From assembly GCF_003984625.1 (NCBI RefSeq), contig NZ_RWKH01000012.1, forward strand, positions 1 to 64,000: a DNA stretch of 64,000 bases. The letters run 5' to 3'. Shown one piece after another: positions 39,007 through 47,765 of this stretch; position 1 is the stretch's first letter, and every line of letters begins with the position of its first letter. Source of the stretch: Variovorax sp. DXTD-1 (GTDB taxonomy: Bacteria > Pseudomonadota > Gammaproteobacteria > Burkholderiales > Burkholderiaceae_C). The notes beneath the pieces were generated by a model that saw only the letters and a program-made list of their open reading frames with translations, did no database searches and was not told the origin of the DNA. The position numbers and the translations under genes were made by a program.

Positions 39007-40236
39007 ATGCCCAAAGAATACAAAGACCTGGTTGTCGGACTCGACATCGGCACCGCCAAGGTGATGGTGGTGGTGGCCGAGGTGCTGCCCGGCGGCGAAC
39101 TCAAGCTGGCCGGGCTCGGCATTGCGCCGAGCAATGGCCTGAAGCGCGGCGTGGTGGTGAACATCGACGCCACCGTGCAGAGCATCCAGCAGGCCCTGAA
39201 AGAGGCCGAGCTGATGGCCGACTGCAAGATCAGCCGCGTCTACACGGGCATCACCGGCAGCCACATCCGCGGCATCAATTCAAGCGGCATGGTGGCGGTG
39301 AAGGACAAGGAAGTGACGCCCGCCGACGTGGCCCGCGTGGTGGAAACCGCGCGCGCCATCAACATCTCGAGCGACCAGCGCCTGTTGCTGGTGGAGCCGC
39401 AGGAGTTCGTGATCGACGGGCAGGACGTGAAGGAGCCGATCGGCATGAGCGGCATGCGGCTCGAAGCCAAGGTACACATCGTCACCGGTGCGCAGAGCGC
39501 GGCCGAGAACATCATCAAGTGCGTGCGCCGCTGCGGCCTGGAGGTCGACCAGCTGATGCTGAATCCGCTGGCCTCGAGCCAGGCGGTGCTGACCGAGGAC
39601 GAGCGCGAGCTCGGCGTGGTGCTGGTGGACATCGGCGCCGGCACGACCGACGTGGCCATCTTCACCAACGGCGCGATCCGCCACACGGCCGTGATTCCGA
39701 TTGCGGGCGACCTGATCACCAGCGACATTGCCATGGCGCTGCGCACGCCTACCAAGGACGCCGAAGACATCAAGGTCGAGAACGGCTATGCCAAGCAGCT
39801 CCTGGCCGACCCCGACACGCAGGTGGAAGTGCCCGGCCTCGGCGACCGCGGCCCGCGCATGCTGAGCAAGCAGGCGCTGGCCGGCGTGATCGAGCCGCGC
39901 ATCGAAGAAATCTTTTCGCTCGTGCAGCAGGTGGTGCGCGAGTCGGGCTACGAAGAGGTGCTGTCTTCGGGCGTGGTGCTCACGGGCGGCAGTGCCGTGA
40001 TGCCAGGCATGGTCGAGCTCGGCGAAGACATCTTTTTAAAGCCGGTGCGGCGCGGCATTCCGAAGTATTCGAGCGCGCTGTCCGACATGGTCGCGCAGCC
40101 GCGCGCCGCCACCGTGATGGGCCTGCTCGAAGAAGCGCGCTTCGCACGCATGCGCGGCTTCAAGGTCGCGCAGAAGAACGGATCGGTAAAGACTGCGTTC
40201 GGACGTTTCAAGGACTTCATCGTGGGGAACTTCTGA
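39007..40236 (+). CDS. ftsA: Cell division protein FtsA
   Basis: A 409-residue actin-like ATPase that tethers FtsZ to the membrane. It has the N-terminal VGLDIGTAKVMVVVAE, the 1C domain (SSDQRLLLVEP), VDIGAGTTDVAIF, VLTGGSAVMPGMVEL, and a C-terminal amphipathic FGRFKDFIVGNF membrane-targeting helix. ATG 39007 lies 23 nt after ftsQ. Confidence 0.97.
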   Translation: MPKEYKDLVVGLDIGTAKVMVVVAEVLPGGELKLAGLGIAPSNGLKRGVVVNIDATVQSIQQALKEAELMADCKISRVYTGITGSHIRGINSSGMVAVKDKEVTPADVARVVETARAINISSDQRLLLVEPQEFVIDGQDVKEPIGMSGMRLEAKVHIVTGAQSAAENIIKCVRRCGLEVDQLMLNPLASSQAVLTEDERELGVVLVDIGAGTTDVAIFTNGAIRHTAVIPIAGDLITSDIAMALRTPTKDAEDIKVENGYAKQLLADPDTQVEVPGLGDRGPRMLSKQALAGVIEPRIEEIFSLVQQVVRESGYEEVLSSGVVLTGGSAVMPGMVELGEDIFLKPVRRGIPKYSSALSDMVAQPRAATVMGLLEEARFARMRGFKVAQKNGSVKTAFGRFKDFIVGNF

Positions 40237-40406
40237 CCATGAATCGCTCCCCACTCTGGCTCGCACGCGGCGGCCCCCCATTGCATTTCAACGAGCGATG
40301 GCGGCGCACAGGTCCACCGCCACGACGACGGCTACGTTGAACTCGTCAAGACACCAGAAAAATTCATAGATACACAACGGCAACTGCAAAATTCAAGGAG
40401 TTAGAA
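40237..40406 (+). other. ftsA-ftsZ intergenic region
   Basis: 170 bp, the longest gap inside the dcw cluster. It ends in a strong Shine-Dalgarno (AAGGAG at 40395-40400) before ftsZ. TTGAAC (40337-40342) is -35-like, but no -10 sits at the right distance, so I make no firm promoter call. A 33-codon frame beginning at 40239 shows no family character. Confidence 0.35.
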
Positions 40407-41618
40407 ATGACCATCGAAATGATCGAAGTCGAAGAATTCAACCAAGGCACTCAGATCAAGGTGATCGGAGTCGGCGGCGGTGGCGGCAATGCCGTCGCGC
40501 ACATGATGGAGCGCGGCGTGCAGGGCGTTCAGTTCGTCTGCGCCAACACCGACGCGCAGGCGCTCCAGCGCAGCAACGCACACAAGATCATCCAGCTGGG
40601 CACCAGCGGCCTGGGCGCCGGCAGCAAGCCCGACAAGGGCCGTGACGCGGCCGAAGCAGCGGTGGATGACATTCGCGCGGCTATCGACGGCGCGCACATG
40701 CTGTTCATCACGGCCGGCATGGGCGGCGGCACCGGCACCGGCGCCGCACCCGTGATCGCTCGCGTGGCGAAGGAAATGGGCATCCTCACCGTGGGCGTGG
40801 TGACCAAGCCCTTCGACTGGGAAGGCGGCCGCCGCATGACCAATGCCGACGCCGGCCTGGCCGAGCTCGAGGCGAATGTCGACTCGCTGATCGTGGTGCT
40901 CAACGAGAAGCTGCTCGATGTGCTGGGCGAAGACATCACCCAGGACGAAGCCTTCGCGCATGCCAACGACGTGCTCAAGAACGCCGTCGGCGGCATCTCG
41001 GAAATCATCAACGAGTATGGCGGCGTGAACGTCGACTTCGAAGACGTGCGCACCGTGATGGGCGAGCCGGGCAAGGCCATGATGGGCACCGCAGCCGCTG
41101 CCGGCCCGGATCGCGCCCGCATCGCCGCCGAACAGGCCGTGGCTTGCCCGCTGCTCGAGGGCATCGACCTTTCGGGCGCCAAGGGCGTGCTGGTGCTGGT
41201 GACCGCGTCGAAGGGTTCGCTGAAGCTGAACGAGTCGAAGCTCGCGATGAACACGATCCGCGCCTACGCCTCGCCCGATGCGCACGTGATCTACGGCGCC
41301 GCCTACGACGAGAGCCTGGGCGACGAAATGCGCGTGACCGTGGTGGCCACCGGCCTCTCGCGCGCCGACGCACGCCGCCAGGCACCGACGCTCGAAGTGA
41401 TCCGCACCGGCACCGACAACATCCCGTTCAACGTGCCCACGCTCGGCGGCACGGGTCATGCAGGCCATGGCGTGAGCCAGCCCAACTACGACGGCATGGC
41501 GGTTCCCAGCGTGTGGCGTACCAACCGCACGATGGCCGCGGCCAAGGTGGACGCGCTGTCTTCGGGCGGCATGGACGACTTCGAGATCCCCGCATTCCTG
41601 CGCCGTCAAGCTGACTGA
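40407..41618 (+). CDS. ftsZ: Cell division GTPase FtsZ
   Basis: A 403-residue tubulin homologue. It has IGVGGGGGNAV, the signature GGGTGTGAAPV (about residues 106-116), the T7 loop NVDFEDV, and a C-terminal FtsA/ZipA-binding peptide DDFEIPAFLRRQAD. It forms the Z-ring. A hairpin terminator follows at 41640. Confidence 0.98.
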   Translation: MTIEMIEVEEFNQGTQIKVIGVGGGGGNAVAHMMERGVQGVQFVCANTDAQALQRSNAHKIIQLGTSGLGAGSKPDKGRDAAEAAVDDIRAAIDGAHMLFITAGMGGGTGTGAAPVIARVAKEMGILTVGVVTKPFDWEGGRRMTNADAGLAELEANVDSLIVVLNEKLLDVLGEDITQDEAFAHANDVLKNAVGGISEIINEYGGVNVDFEDVRTVMGEPGKAMMGTAAAAGPDRARIAAEQAVACPLLEGIDLSGAKGVLVLVTASKGSLKLNESKLAMNTIRAYASPDAHVIYGAAYDESLGDEMRVTVVATGLSRADARRQAPTLEVIRTGTDNIPFNVPTLGGTGHAGHGVSQPNYDGMAVPSVWRTNRTMAAAKVDALSSGGMDDFEIPAFLRRQAD

Positions 41619-41639
41619 GGCCAGGCCACCGAACGCAGA

Positions 41640-41671
41640 GGGCACGAAGGTTCATTCGCTTCGTGCCCTTT
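41640..41671 (+). terminator. ftsZ-lpxC intergenic terminator
   Basis: A perfect 10-bp stem, GGGCACGAAG (41640-41649) and CTTCGTGCCC (41659-41668), with a 9-nt loop, followed by TTT. It separates ftsZ from lpxC and fits a separate lpxC promoter. Confidence 0.7.
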
Positions 41672-41755
41672 GCGTCCATCGTGGGCGCTTGAAATAGAAC
41701 CTATGTCTATCGGTGCCATAGCGAGGGGCATAGGCGGCCATGCCCGCCGCGCGCC

Positions 41756-41761
41756 TAAAAT
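41756..41761 (+). promoter_or_regulatory. -10 hexamer for probable leaderless lpxC transcript
   Basis: TAAAAT ends 7 nt before GTG 41769, in an otherwise GC-rich stretch. Transcription would begin at or next to the start codon. No Shine-Dalgarno is present between them. Confidence 0.5.
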
Positions 41762-41768
41762 CGTCGGC

Positions 41769-42692
41769 GTGCTGCAGCAAAGAACCCTCAAGTCGATCAG
41801 CCGCGCCGTGGGCGTGGGGCTTCACAGCGGGCAACGCGTGGAGCTCACGCTTCGCCCCGCTCCGGCGGATACCGGCATCGTGTTCCGGCGCGTCGACCTG
41901 CCCGAGCCTGTCGACATCCGCATGACCGCCGAAGCGGTGACCGACACGCGCCTGGCTTCCACGGTTTCCACCGGCGGAGCGAAGGTGCAGACAGTCGAAC
42001 ACCTGATGTCGGCCTGCGCGGGCCTGGGCATCGACAACCTCTACATCGACATCACGGCCGACGAAGTGCCGATCCTTGATGGGTCGGCCTCTTCGTTCGT
42101 GTTCCTGTTGCAAAGCGCGGGCATCGAGCTGCAGAAGGCGCCGCGCCGTTTCATCCGCGTAACGCGCAAGGTCGAGGTGCGCGAAGGCGAGGGCGCCAAC
42201 GAGAAGTGGGCGAGCCTTGAGCCGTACCATGGCTACAAGCTGAGCTTCGAGATCGACTTCGACCATCGCGTGGTCAACTCCACCGGCCAACGCGTGGAGT
42301 TCGACCTGGGCAAGGATTCCTACAGCCGCGACATCGCGCGCGCCCGCACCTTCGGCTTCACGAAGGAAGTCGAGTACATGCGCAGCAAGGGCCTGGCGCT
42401 CGGCGGCGGGCTCGACAACGCCATCGTGATGGACGACACCAAGGTGCTCAATGCCGATGGGCTGCGCTACGACGACGAGTTCGTGAAGCACAAGATCCTC
42501 GACGCGATGGGCGACCTGTACATCATCGGCAAGCCGCTGCTGGCCGCGTACACCGCGTTCCGCTCGGGCCACGCGCTCAACAATAAGCTGCTGCGCGAGC
42601 TGCTCACCCACAGCGACGCTTACGAAATCGTCACCTTCGAAGACGAAAAGCGCGCACCGCACGGTTTCGGCGAAGTGGCGCGGGCCTGGTAG
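41769..42692 (+). CDS. lpxC: UDP-3-O-acyl-GlcNAc deacetylase
   Basis: A 307-residue zinc enzyme, the committed step of lipid A synthesis. It has [15 protein letters not shown], the zinc His in [15 protein letters not shown], and the second zinc site [14 protein letters not shown] followed by [12 protein letters not shown] 41769 starts at the family N-terminus (MLQQRTLK). It is last in the dcw cluster. Confidence 0.97.
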   Translation: MLQQRTLKSISRAVGVGLHSGQRVELTLRPAPADTGIVFRRVDLPEPVDIRMTAEAVTDTRLASTVSTGGAKVQTVEHLMSACAGLGIDNLYIDITADEVPILDGSASSFVFLLQSAGIELQKAPRRFIRVTRKVEVREGEGANEKWASLEPYHGYKLSFEIDFDHRVVNSTGQRVEFDLGKDSYSRDIARARTFGFTKEVEYMRSKGLALGGGLDNAIVMDDTKVLNADGLRYDDEFVKHKILDAMGDLYIIGKPLLAAYTAFRSGHALNNKLLRELLTHSDAYEIVTFEDEKRAPHGFGEVARAW

Positions 42693-42724
42693 CAGGCAGG
42701 TTCTTCAGTTCCTCGTTCCACGCA

Positions 42725-42901
42725 ATGCTTGTCTTCCGCTGGGCCATCCTGCTGCTTCTGCTGGTGGCGGGCGTGTCGTTCGCGTTCTATGCCGGAACCG
42801 GGCAGGTCAAGTACCGGCGCTTCGGCTGGATCGTGCTCAAGTGGACGCTGCTCGCAGCGTTCGGCTTCTTTGCGGTGCTGATTGCCGAGCGCGTGGCCTA
42901 G
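42725..42901 (+). CDS. Small two-helix membrane protein downstream of lpxC
   Basis: A 58-codon frame, ATG 42725 to TAG 42899-42901, 32 bp after lpxC. It reads LVFRWAILLLLLVAGVSFAF (helix 1), a short polar loop YAGTGQVKYRRFGW, then LKWTLLAAFGFFAVLIAERV (helix 2). The helix-loop-helix pattern with a basic loop and a start in an ordinary context suggest a real gene. I do not recognise a named family. Confidence 0.65.
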   Translation: MLVFRWAILLLLLVAGVSFAFYAGTGQVKYRRFGWIVLKWTLLAAFGFFAVLIAERVA

Positions 42902-42926
42902 GCTGGTAGCGGGCTTGGCTCGCACC

Positions 42927-42954
42927 GCGCCGTTGACGGGCGACTGAACGGCGC
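42927..42954. terminator. Hairpin between convergent small ORF and ruvC
   Basis: A perfect 8-bp stem, GCGCCGTT (42927-42934) and AACGGCGC (42947-42954), nested in an outer GGTAGCG (42905-42911) / CGCTACC (42952-42958) repeat that competes for the same 3' bases. It lacks a T-run but lies between two convergent stops. Confidence 0.5.
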
Positions 42955-43502
42955 TACCTCGAGCGGCCTTGCCGGTAGGTGCCGGCGTGCGTTTTCGACA
43001 GATCGGCCGCCTCGGCCAGCCTTGCCATCGAGCGGCCCACCTGCGCATGGGTGATGGCAATGCCCAACGCGTCTGCCGCGTCCGCGCCGGGCAGGCCCGG
43101 CAGGTCGAGCAGGCGCTTCACCATCTCTTGTACCTGCGCCTTGGCAGCCTGGCCGTGACCGGCCACGGCCTTCTTCATTTGCAGCGCGGTGTATTCGGCC
43201 ACCGTGAGCTTGCTGTTCACCAGAGAGGTCACGCAGGCGCCGCGCGCCTGGCCCAGCAGGAGCGTCGACTGCGGGTTGACGTTGACGAAAATGATTTCGA
43301 CCGCCGAAGCGTCGGGCTGGTAGCGCTCGGCGATTTCGGCGATGCCGTCGAACAGCACCTTGAGGCGCGCCGGCAGGTTGCCGCTGCCCAGGTGCCGCGT
43401 GCTGATGGTGCCGCTTGCCACGTAGCGCAGCGCGTGGCCGTCCGCATCCACCACGCCGAAGCCGGTGGTGAGAAGGCCGGGGTCGATGCCGAGAATGCGC
43501 AT
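42954..43502 (-). CDS. ruvC: Holliday junction resolvase RuvC
   Basis: A 182-residue RNase H-fold endonuclease. It has [17 protein letters not shown] with the first catalytic Asp, the Glu in AVEIIFVN, and the C-terminal Asp cluster [19 protein letters not shown] 43502 starts at the family N-terminus. It follows the cdsA-like gene by 4 bp on the same strand. Confidence 0.96.
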   Translation of the reverse strand: MRILGIDPGLLTTGFGVVDADGHALRYVASGTISTRHLGSGNLPARLKVLFDGIAEIAERYQPDASAVEIIFVNVNPQSTLLLGQARGACVTSLVNSKLTVAEYTALQMKKAVAGHGQAAKAQVQEMVKRLLDLPGLPGADAADALGIAITHAQVGRSMARLAEAADLSKTHAGTYRQGRSR

Positions 43503-43506
43503 GTCG

Positions 43507-44496
43507 TCAGACGTTGAAGTACCAGCGGATCGAATGGAAGAAGATGGGCGCCGCAAAACACAGTGCGTCCACGCGGTCGAGCAGGCCGTTGGCGCCGGTC
43601 ACGCCCACGCCTTTCTTGCCCCAGTTGGGAATGCCGCGGTCGCGCTTGAGCGCCTTCATCACCAGGTGGCCCATGGAGCCTGCGATGCAGGCAATGAACG
43701 ACACGGCGAGCGCCTGGCCAAACTTGAACGGCGTGATGAACGAGAACAGCGCACCCACCAGGCTGGCCACCACGATGCCGATGCCCCAGCTGGTCCAGTT
43801 GAAGCTGCGGCTCACGTTGGGTGCAAAGGGCTTGCGCTGCGTGCGGCGCGAGATCACGTGCTGCACCAGCACCGAGGTCTGCACCACGAACACCAGGAAG
43901 AACACGAGGAATGCGCTCTTGCCTTCGTAGCCCGGAAAGCTCAGGAGCAGTAGCGCCGGCACGTGGCTCATGCCGTAGACGCAGACCATGATGCCCCACT
44001 GCAGCTTGGCGTTGCGCTCCAGAAAGTGACTGGGGTCGTTGGCGAGTGCGCTTGCGACCGGAATCGCAAGGAACACGTAGACCGGAATGAACACGGTGAA
44101 CAGGTCGAAGCGCGCGGTGGCCACGAGCCAGAACTGGATTGGCAGCACCACGAAGAAAGCCAGGATGAGGCTGCGGTGGTCTCCGCGGCGTGTGGGCGAG
44201 AGGGTGATGAACTCGCGCAGCGCGAAGAAGGCGATGAGCGCGAAAAGCACGGTGGCCACGGTTTCGCCCAAGGCCCAGCCTACCCAGAACACGATGACCA
44301 TGAACCAGGTGGTGCCCAGCAGTTTGCGGTAGTGAGCGAGTTCGGCTTGCCACGTGGCGTCGTGCACGGGGTTGCGGCGTTCCCTGAAGCTCAGGAAGAG
44401 CGCCGCTGTGCTCGCGATCACGAGCAGGCCAAAGACGATGAGGAACAGGGTCGCGACTTGCTGGGTCGGGGTGAGGCTGCGCAGGAACTGGTTCAT
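43507..44496 (-). CDS. CdsA-like phosphatidate cytidylyltransferase
   Basis: A 329-residue membrane protein with about eight helices. The C-terminus has the CDP-diglyceride synthase signature in a variant form: [15 protein letters not shown], then [15 protein letters not shown] in place of the usual HGGxxDRxD. It probably makes CDP-diacylglycerol from phosphatidate. It lies downstream of a PlsC-like acyltransferase, which makes phosphatidate. The altered HGG motif leaves room for a related alcohol substrate. Confidence 0.82.
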   Translation of the reverse strand: MNQFLRSLTPTQQVATLFLIVFGLLVIASTAALFLSFRERRNPVHDATWQAELAHYRKLLGTTWFMVIVFWVGWALGETVATVLFALIAFFALREFITLSPTRRGDHRSLILAFFVVLPIQFWLVATARFDLFTVFIPVYVFLAIPVASALANDPSHFLERNAKLQWGIMVCVYGMSHVPALLLLSFPGYEGKSAFLVFFLVFVVQTSVLVQHVISRRTQRKPFAPNVSRSFNWTSWGIGIVVASLVGALFSFITPFKFGQALAVSFIACIAGSMGHLVMKALKRDRGIPNWGKKGVGVTGANGLLDRVDALCFAAPIFFHSIRWYFNV

Positions 44497-44573
44497 GTCA
44501 GTTCTCCGCCGCTTTGTTGTTGGTGGTGGCTGCGTTCTAGGCGCTCTTGTTCAGGGCGTGTGCAAAGGCCACC

Positions 44574-44780
44574 GGGTACTCCCCTCCGCGAATGTCCCCC
44601 GGCTTCGCCTCCTCCTTTATTTCGCTGCGGGGAGCACCCGATGCCCTGTGCACTGGGGCACGCTGCTGGTGTATCGCTGATCAACGACCGCTCTTTGCAA
44701 CGCGCCCGTCGATGGGGTGCCTTGCGCAGCGAAATAAAGGAGGAGGCTGCAGGCCGGGGGACATTCGCGGAGCAAGGTAC
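44574..44780. repeat. Large palindromic intergenic element
   Basis: An imperfect palindrome of about 207 bp. Two arm blocks are perfect: a 19-bp block 44585-44603 with 44753-44771, and a 23-bp block 44607-44629 with 44725-44747. The outer ends (GGGTAC at 44574) and the inner GCACCC/GGGTGC also pair in part. The central 95 bp do not pair well. There are no transposase genes. It resembles a multicopy intergenic palindromic element of the kind common in Variovorax-like genomes. It lies between plsC-like and cdsA-like genes of the same strand. Confidence 0.8.
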
Positions 44781-44841
44781 CCCGTCGGCGGGAGTGCGCC
44801 CTGAACGAAGCACAACAAGACGCAAAGAAAAAGCCTTCATT

Positions 44842-45762
44842 TCACACATCGCGCAAAGCGATCACCGCAGCACGTGCGCGATCGAGAAAGGGACGGCGCT
44901 CTTCGCTCTCTTCGACGCGGATCGGCGCACCGAAAGTGACTGAACACAAGATCGGCACCGGCACGATCTCGCCCTTGGGCATGACGCGCTGAACGTTGTC
45001 GATCCATGCCGGCACCAGCACCACTTCGGGAAACATCGTCGCGAGTGTGTAGAGGCCGGACTTGAACTTCTGCGGCTCGCCCGTGTGGCCGCGTGTGCCT
45101 TCGGGAAAGATGATGATCGAGTCGCCGCTGCGCAGCGCTTCGACCAAGGGTGCGAGCGGGTCAGGGGCGGGGGCTGCAGCGGGCTCGGACGGCTCTGCTT
45201 CCGCCATCACAGCCGGCGGTTCGACAGGAGGCGCGGCCGGCGGGGGAGGCGGTGGCGCAGGAAGATCGAGCCGCCCTTGCACTTCGTCGAACGCCTCGGG
45301 GGTGACATCGACGATAGGCGGTGCCATCGGCGCCACCGGCAGCAACGGCTCCATCGAAGGCTCGATGCGCTCGGCGGGCGGTGCAACGGAATTTCGAACG
45401 GGCGCCGATGGCGCCTCGGGTTCCGCCGGGGCCGCCGGTGGTGCGGTCGAGCCCGGTGCCGTGGCCGCACGCTCCACATACACCGCGTTGAACACCTCGG
45501 TCGTGATCCAGCGCTTGAACGGCGTATTGGCCCAGTAGTCGCGCGCCGCAATGGGCCGCGTGATGCTGCGCAGCTCCTCGGGCAGGGCGGCCCAGATCAT
45601 CACGAGGTCGGCGTGGCTCTGGTGATTGGCGAAATAGATGCGCTGCTCGGCCTTGGGCGGGCAGCCGTACCACCGCGCCTGGGCCCCCGTGAGCAACCGG
45701 ACGATCCCCAACAACAACCAACCTGTGAGCTTTGCCAGCATGGGCGCGATGATACGGGTCAT
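44842..45762 (-). CDS. PlsC-like 1-acylglycerol-3-phosphate acyltransferase with a Pro/Ala insertion
   Basis: A 306-residue acyltransferase. An N-terminal membrane segment (LTGWLLLGIVRLL) precedes the catalytic box NHQSHAD (HxxxxD, His47 and Asp52). Residues about 99-200 are a Pro/Ala/Glu-rich insertion. The second conserved block, IIIFPEGTRG (about 217-225), and VVLVPAWI then follow. The insertion separates the two active-site blocks, which are closer together in typical PlsC. ATG 45762 overlaps, head to head, the start of the divergent DUF2809 gene; ATG 45741 is an alternative. Confidence 0.85.
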   Translation of the reverse strand: MTRIIAPMLAKLTGWLLLGIVRLLTGAQARWYGCPPKAEQRIYFANHQSHADLVMIWAALPEELRSITRPIAARDYWANTPFKRWITTEVFNAVYVERAATAPGSTAPPAAPAEPEAPSAPVRNSVAPPAERIEPSMEPLLPVAPMAPPIVDVTPEAFDEVQGRLDLPAPPPPPPAAPPVEPPAVMAEAEPSEPAAAPAPDPLAPLVEALRSGDSIIIFPEGTRGHTGEPQKFKSGLYTLATMFPEVVLVPAWIDNVQRVMPKGEIVPVPILCSVTFGAPIRVEESEERRPFLDRARAAVIALRDV

Positions 45763-46186
45763 GCGATGGCGTTTCGATCCTCTTTCTCTGGTGTGGGCGG
45801 TGGCCCTGTTCTTTGTACTCGTGCTGCTGGCCACCATTGGCGCGCGCTGGGGCTGGGTGCGGAGTTTCTTCGGCGACGTGCTGGCCGTGGCATGGGTCTA
45901 CGTCGTCTTCAAGACCTTCATTGCCACGCGTGTGCTGCCGTTGGCGCTGGCCGCGCTCGGCGTGGGCCTGGCGGTCGAACTGGGACAGTTCCTGGCATCG
46001 GCCTGGCACCTGCATATTCCGAACCGCGCCCTGCGCATCGTGCTCGGCAGTACGGCGGACTGGTGGGACGTGGTGGCCTACCTGATCGGCTTTGCGGCCG
46101 TGCTGGCCATCGAGGCGCTGTGCGGTGCCGTCAGGGCAGCTCGGCCGACGGCATGCGCGCCACGATGGTCGAAGCCCGCCCGCTGA
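45761..46186 (+). CDS. DUF2809/VanZ-like membrane protein
   Basis: A 141-residue protein with four membrane helices and the pattern FFGDVLAVAWVYVVFKTF, then VELGQFLASAW and LGSTADWWDVVAYLIGF, which I recognise as DUF2809 (VanZ-like). Its ATG (45761-45763) shares two bases with the minus-strand ATG of the plsC-like gene. Its last 56 bp overlap the convergent mtgA gene. The role is unknown. Confidence 0.8.
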   Translation: MRWRFDPLSLVWAVALFFVLVLLATIGARWGWVRSFFGDVLAVAWVYVVFKTFIATRVLPLALAALGVGLAVELGQFLASAWHLHIPNRALRIVLGSTADWWDVVAYLIGFAAVLAIEALCGAVRAARPTACAPRWSKPAR

Positions 46187-46877
46187 GGTAGGAAGACGAG
46201 CCCAGCCGGCGCTCGAAGAACTTGGGGCTGGGCAGCATCACCGCCAGGCGTGCGGCTTCGCCGGCGCTCAGGCGTGAGGCGGGTTTCTTGAAGTAGTACT
46301 GGGCTGCGGCTTCGGCGCCGAACACGCCTTCGCCCCATTCGACATTGTTGAGATAGATCTCGAGGATGCGGCGCTTGTCGAGAAGCACCTCGAGCGTCAT
46401 GGCGAGCACCAGCTCCTGGCCCTTGCGCAGGAGCGTGCGCTCGCCGGAAAGCAGCAGGTTCTTTGCCAGCTGCTGCGTGATGGTGGAGCCGCCGCGCAGC
46501 TGCACCGGCCGCACCGGCTTGCCGCGTGCGATGGCACGCGCTGCCCGCCGCGCCGCAAGCTCTTCGGCCTTGGCATTGCGCTGCCGCGCACGTTCGATGG
46601 CTTCCCACTCCACGCCGTTGTGGTCGATGAAGTCGGCATCTTCGCTGGCGATGACTGCCCGCTTGAGGTTGTCGCTGATCTGCGCGTAGGGCACCCACTC
46701 CTGGCGCCAGGCGCCCTTGCTGCCCCGGTGAATGGCGATCTGCCAGGCTTCGGAGCGCTGGAACGCCGTGCTCTGCGGAGCGATCACGGCCATGGCGGCA
46801 ATGCGCGCCACGAAGAAAAGCTCGAGCGCCACCGCCGCGACCAGCAGGTACGCAATCAGCCGCAGCAGCCCCTTCAT
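46131..46877 (-). CDS. mtgA: Monofunctional peptidoglycan glycosyltransferase
   Basis: A 248-residue GT51 enzyme. A membrane anchor (LLRLIAYLLVAAVALELFFV) is followed by the catalytic Glu in VIASEDADFIDHNG, the RGGSTITQQLAKNLLL motif, KGQELVLAMTLE, and IYLNNVEWGEGVFG. ATG 46877 overlaps the aroE stop. It polymerises lipid II into glycan strands. Confidence 0.96.
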   Translation of the reverse strand: MKGLLRLIAYLLVAAVALELFFVARIAAMAVIAPQSTAFQRSEAWQIAIHRGSKGAWRQEWVPYAQISDNLKRAVIASEDADFIDHNGVEWEAIERARQRNAKAEELAARRAARAIARGKPVRPVQLRGGSTITQQLAKNLLLSGERTLLRKGQELVLAMTLEVLLDKRRILEIYLNNVEWGEGVFGAEAAAQYYFKKPASRLSAGEAARLAVMLPSPKFFERRLGSSSYLSGRASTIVARMPSAELP

Positions 46878-47731
46878 TGGCCGGCGGCGATTGAAGCGCG
46901 CAATTCGGCCAGCACCTGCGCAGCGGGCGGGCGCACACCGCGCCAAGCCTCGAAAGCTTCGGCGGCCTGCTCGACCAGCATGCCGAGGCCGTCGCGTCCG
47001 ACGGCGCCGTGCGCTTCGGCCCAGGCAATGAAGCCGGCGGCGGCAGGCCCGTACATCAGGTCGACCGCGAGTGCGCCGGGGCGCAGCACCTGGGCGCGCA
47101 CCGGCACCGCATCGCCCGCAAGGCTGGAGGCGGTGGCGTTGATCACCACGTCGAAATTGCCGGGTACTTCGTCGAGCGCCCATGCTTCCAGCGTGGCGCC
47201 GTGGCGCAAGGCCAAGGCCGCATGGCGCTGCACCACGGCCATGGCCTTGCCGACGGTTCGGTTGGCCACCACGATGCGCGAGGCGCCCGCATCGAGCAGC
47301 GGACCGAGCACGCCCGCGGCAGCGCCGCCCGCGCCGATGAGCAGCAGTTCGCAGCCTGCCAAAGGCACGGCGGCGTTGCGGACGATGTCGTTGACCAGGC
47401 CGATGCCGTCGGTGTTGTCGGCGTGAATGCTGCCGTCCGCTTCGAAGCGCAGCATGTTCACCGCTTGCGCGAGCCGGGCGCGTTCGCTGGTGTGCTGTGC
47501 AATTGCGGCGGCATCGAACTTGAACGGCACGGTGACATTGCAGCCGCGCGCGACGTTGCCCTGCTCGGCGGCCTCTCGCCGGAAGCCGGCGACGCCTTCG
47601 GCAAAGGCGCCGATCGGCACGAGCCGGCGGGTGTATTCCAGCTCTTGGCCGCAGAGCTCGGCAAATCGGGCATGAATGCGCGGCGAGCGGCTGTGCTCGA
47701 CGGGGTTGCCCATTACGCAGTACAGGTCCAT
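46874..47731 (-). CDS. aroE: Shikimate dehydrogenase
   Basis: A 285-residue NADP-dependent dehydrogenase of the shikimate pathway. It has the GNPVEHSRSPRIHARFA shikimate loop, NVTVPFKFDA with the catalytic Lys, NTDGIGLVNDI with the Asp, and the GAGGAAAGVLGPLL Rossmann loop. It is coupled with mtgA, an arrangement seen in other Burkholderiales. Confidence 0.96.
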   Translation of the reverse strand: MDLYCVMGNPVEHSRSPRIHARFAELCGQELEYTRRLVPIGAFAEGVAGFRREAAEQGNVARGCNVTVPFKFDAAAIAQHTSERARLAQAVNMLRFEADGSIHADNTDGIGLVNDIVRNAAVPLAGCELLLIGAGGAAAGVLGPLLDAGASRIVVANRTVGKAMAVVQRHAALALRHGATLEAWALDEVPGNFDVVINATASSLAGDAVPVRAQVLRPGALAVDLMYGPAAAGFIAWAEAHGAVGRDGLGMLVEQAAEAFEAWRGVRPPAAQVLAELRASIAAGQ

Positions 47732-47765
47732 GGCGCCGTGATCCGCAGTTGTTGCTATTGGGTTG

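Noticed and set aside
40239..40340. A 33-codon frame in the ftsA-ftsZ gap.
   Set aside because: Basic and Pro-rich, no Shine-Dalgarno and no recognisable pattern; it looks like chance.
44547..44943. Several short frames over the palindromic element.
   Set aside because: They translate the two arms of the repeat and change with strand; there is no independent coding signal.
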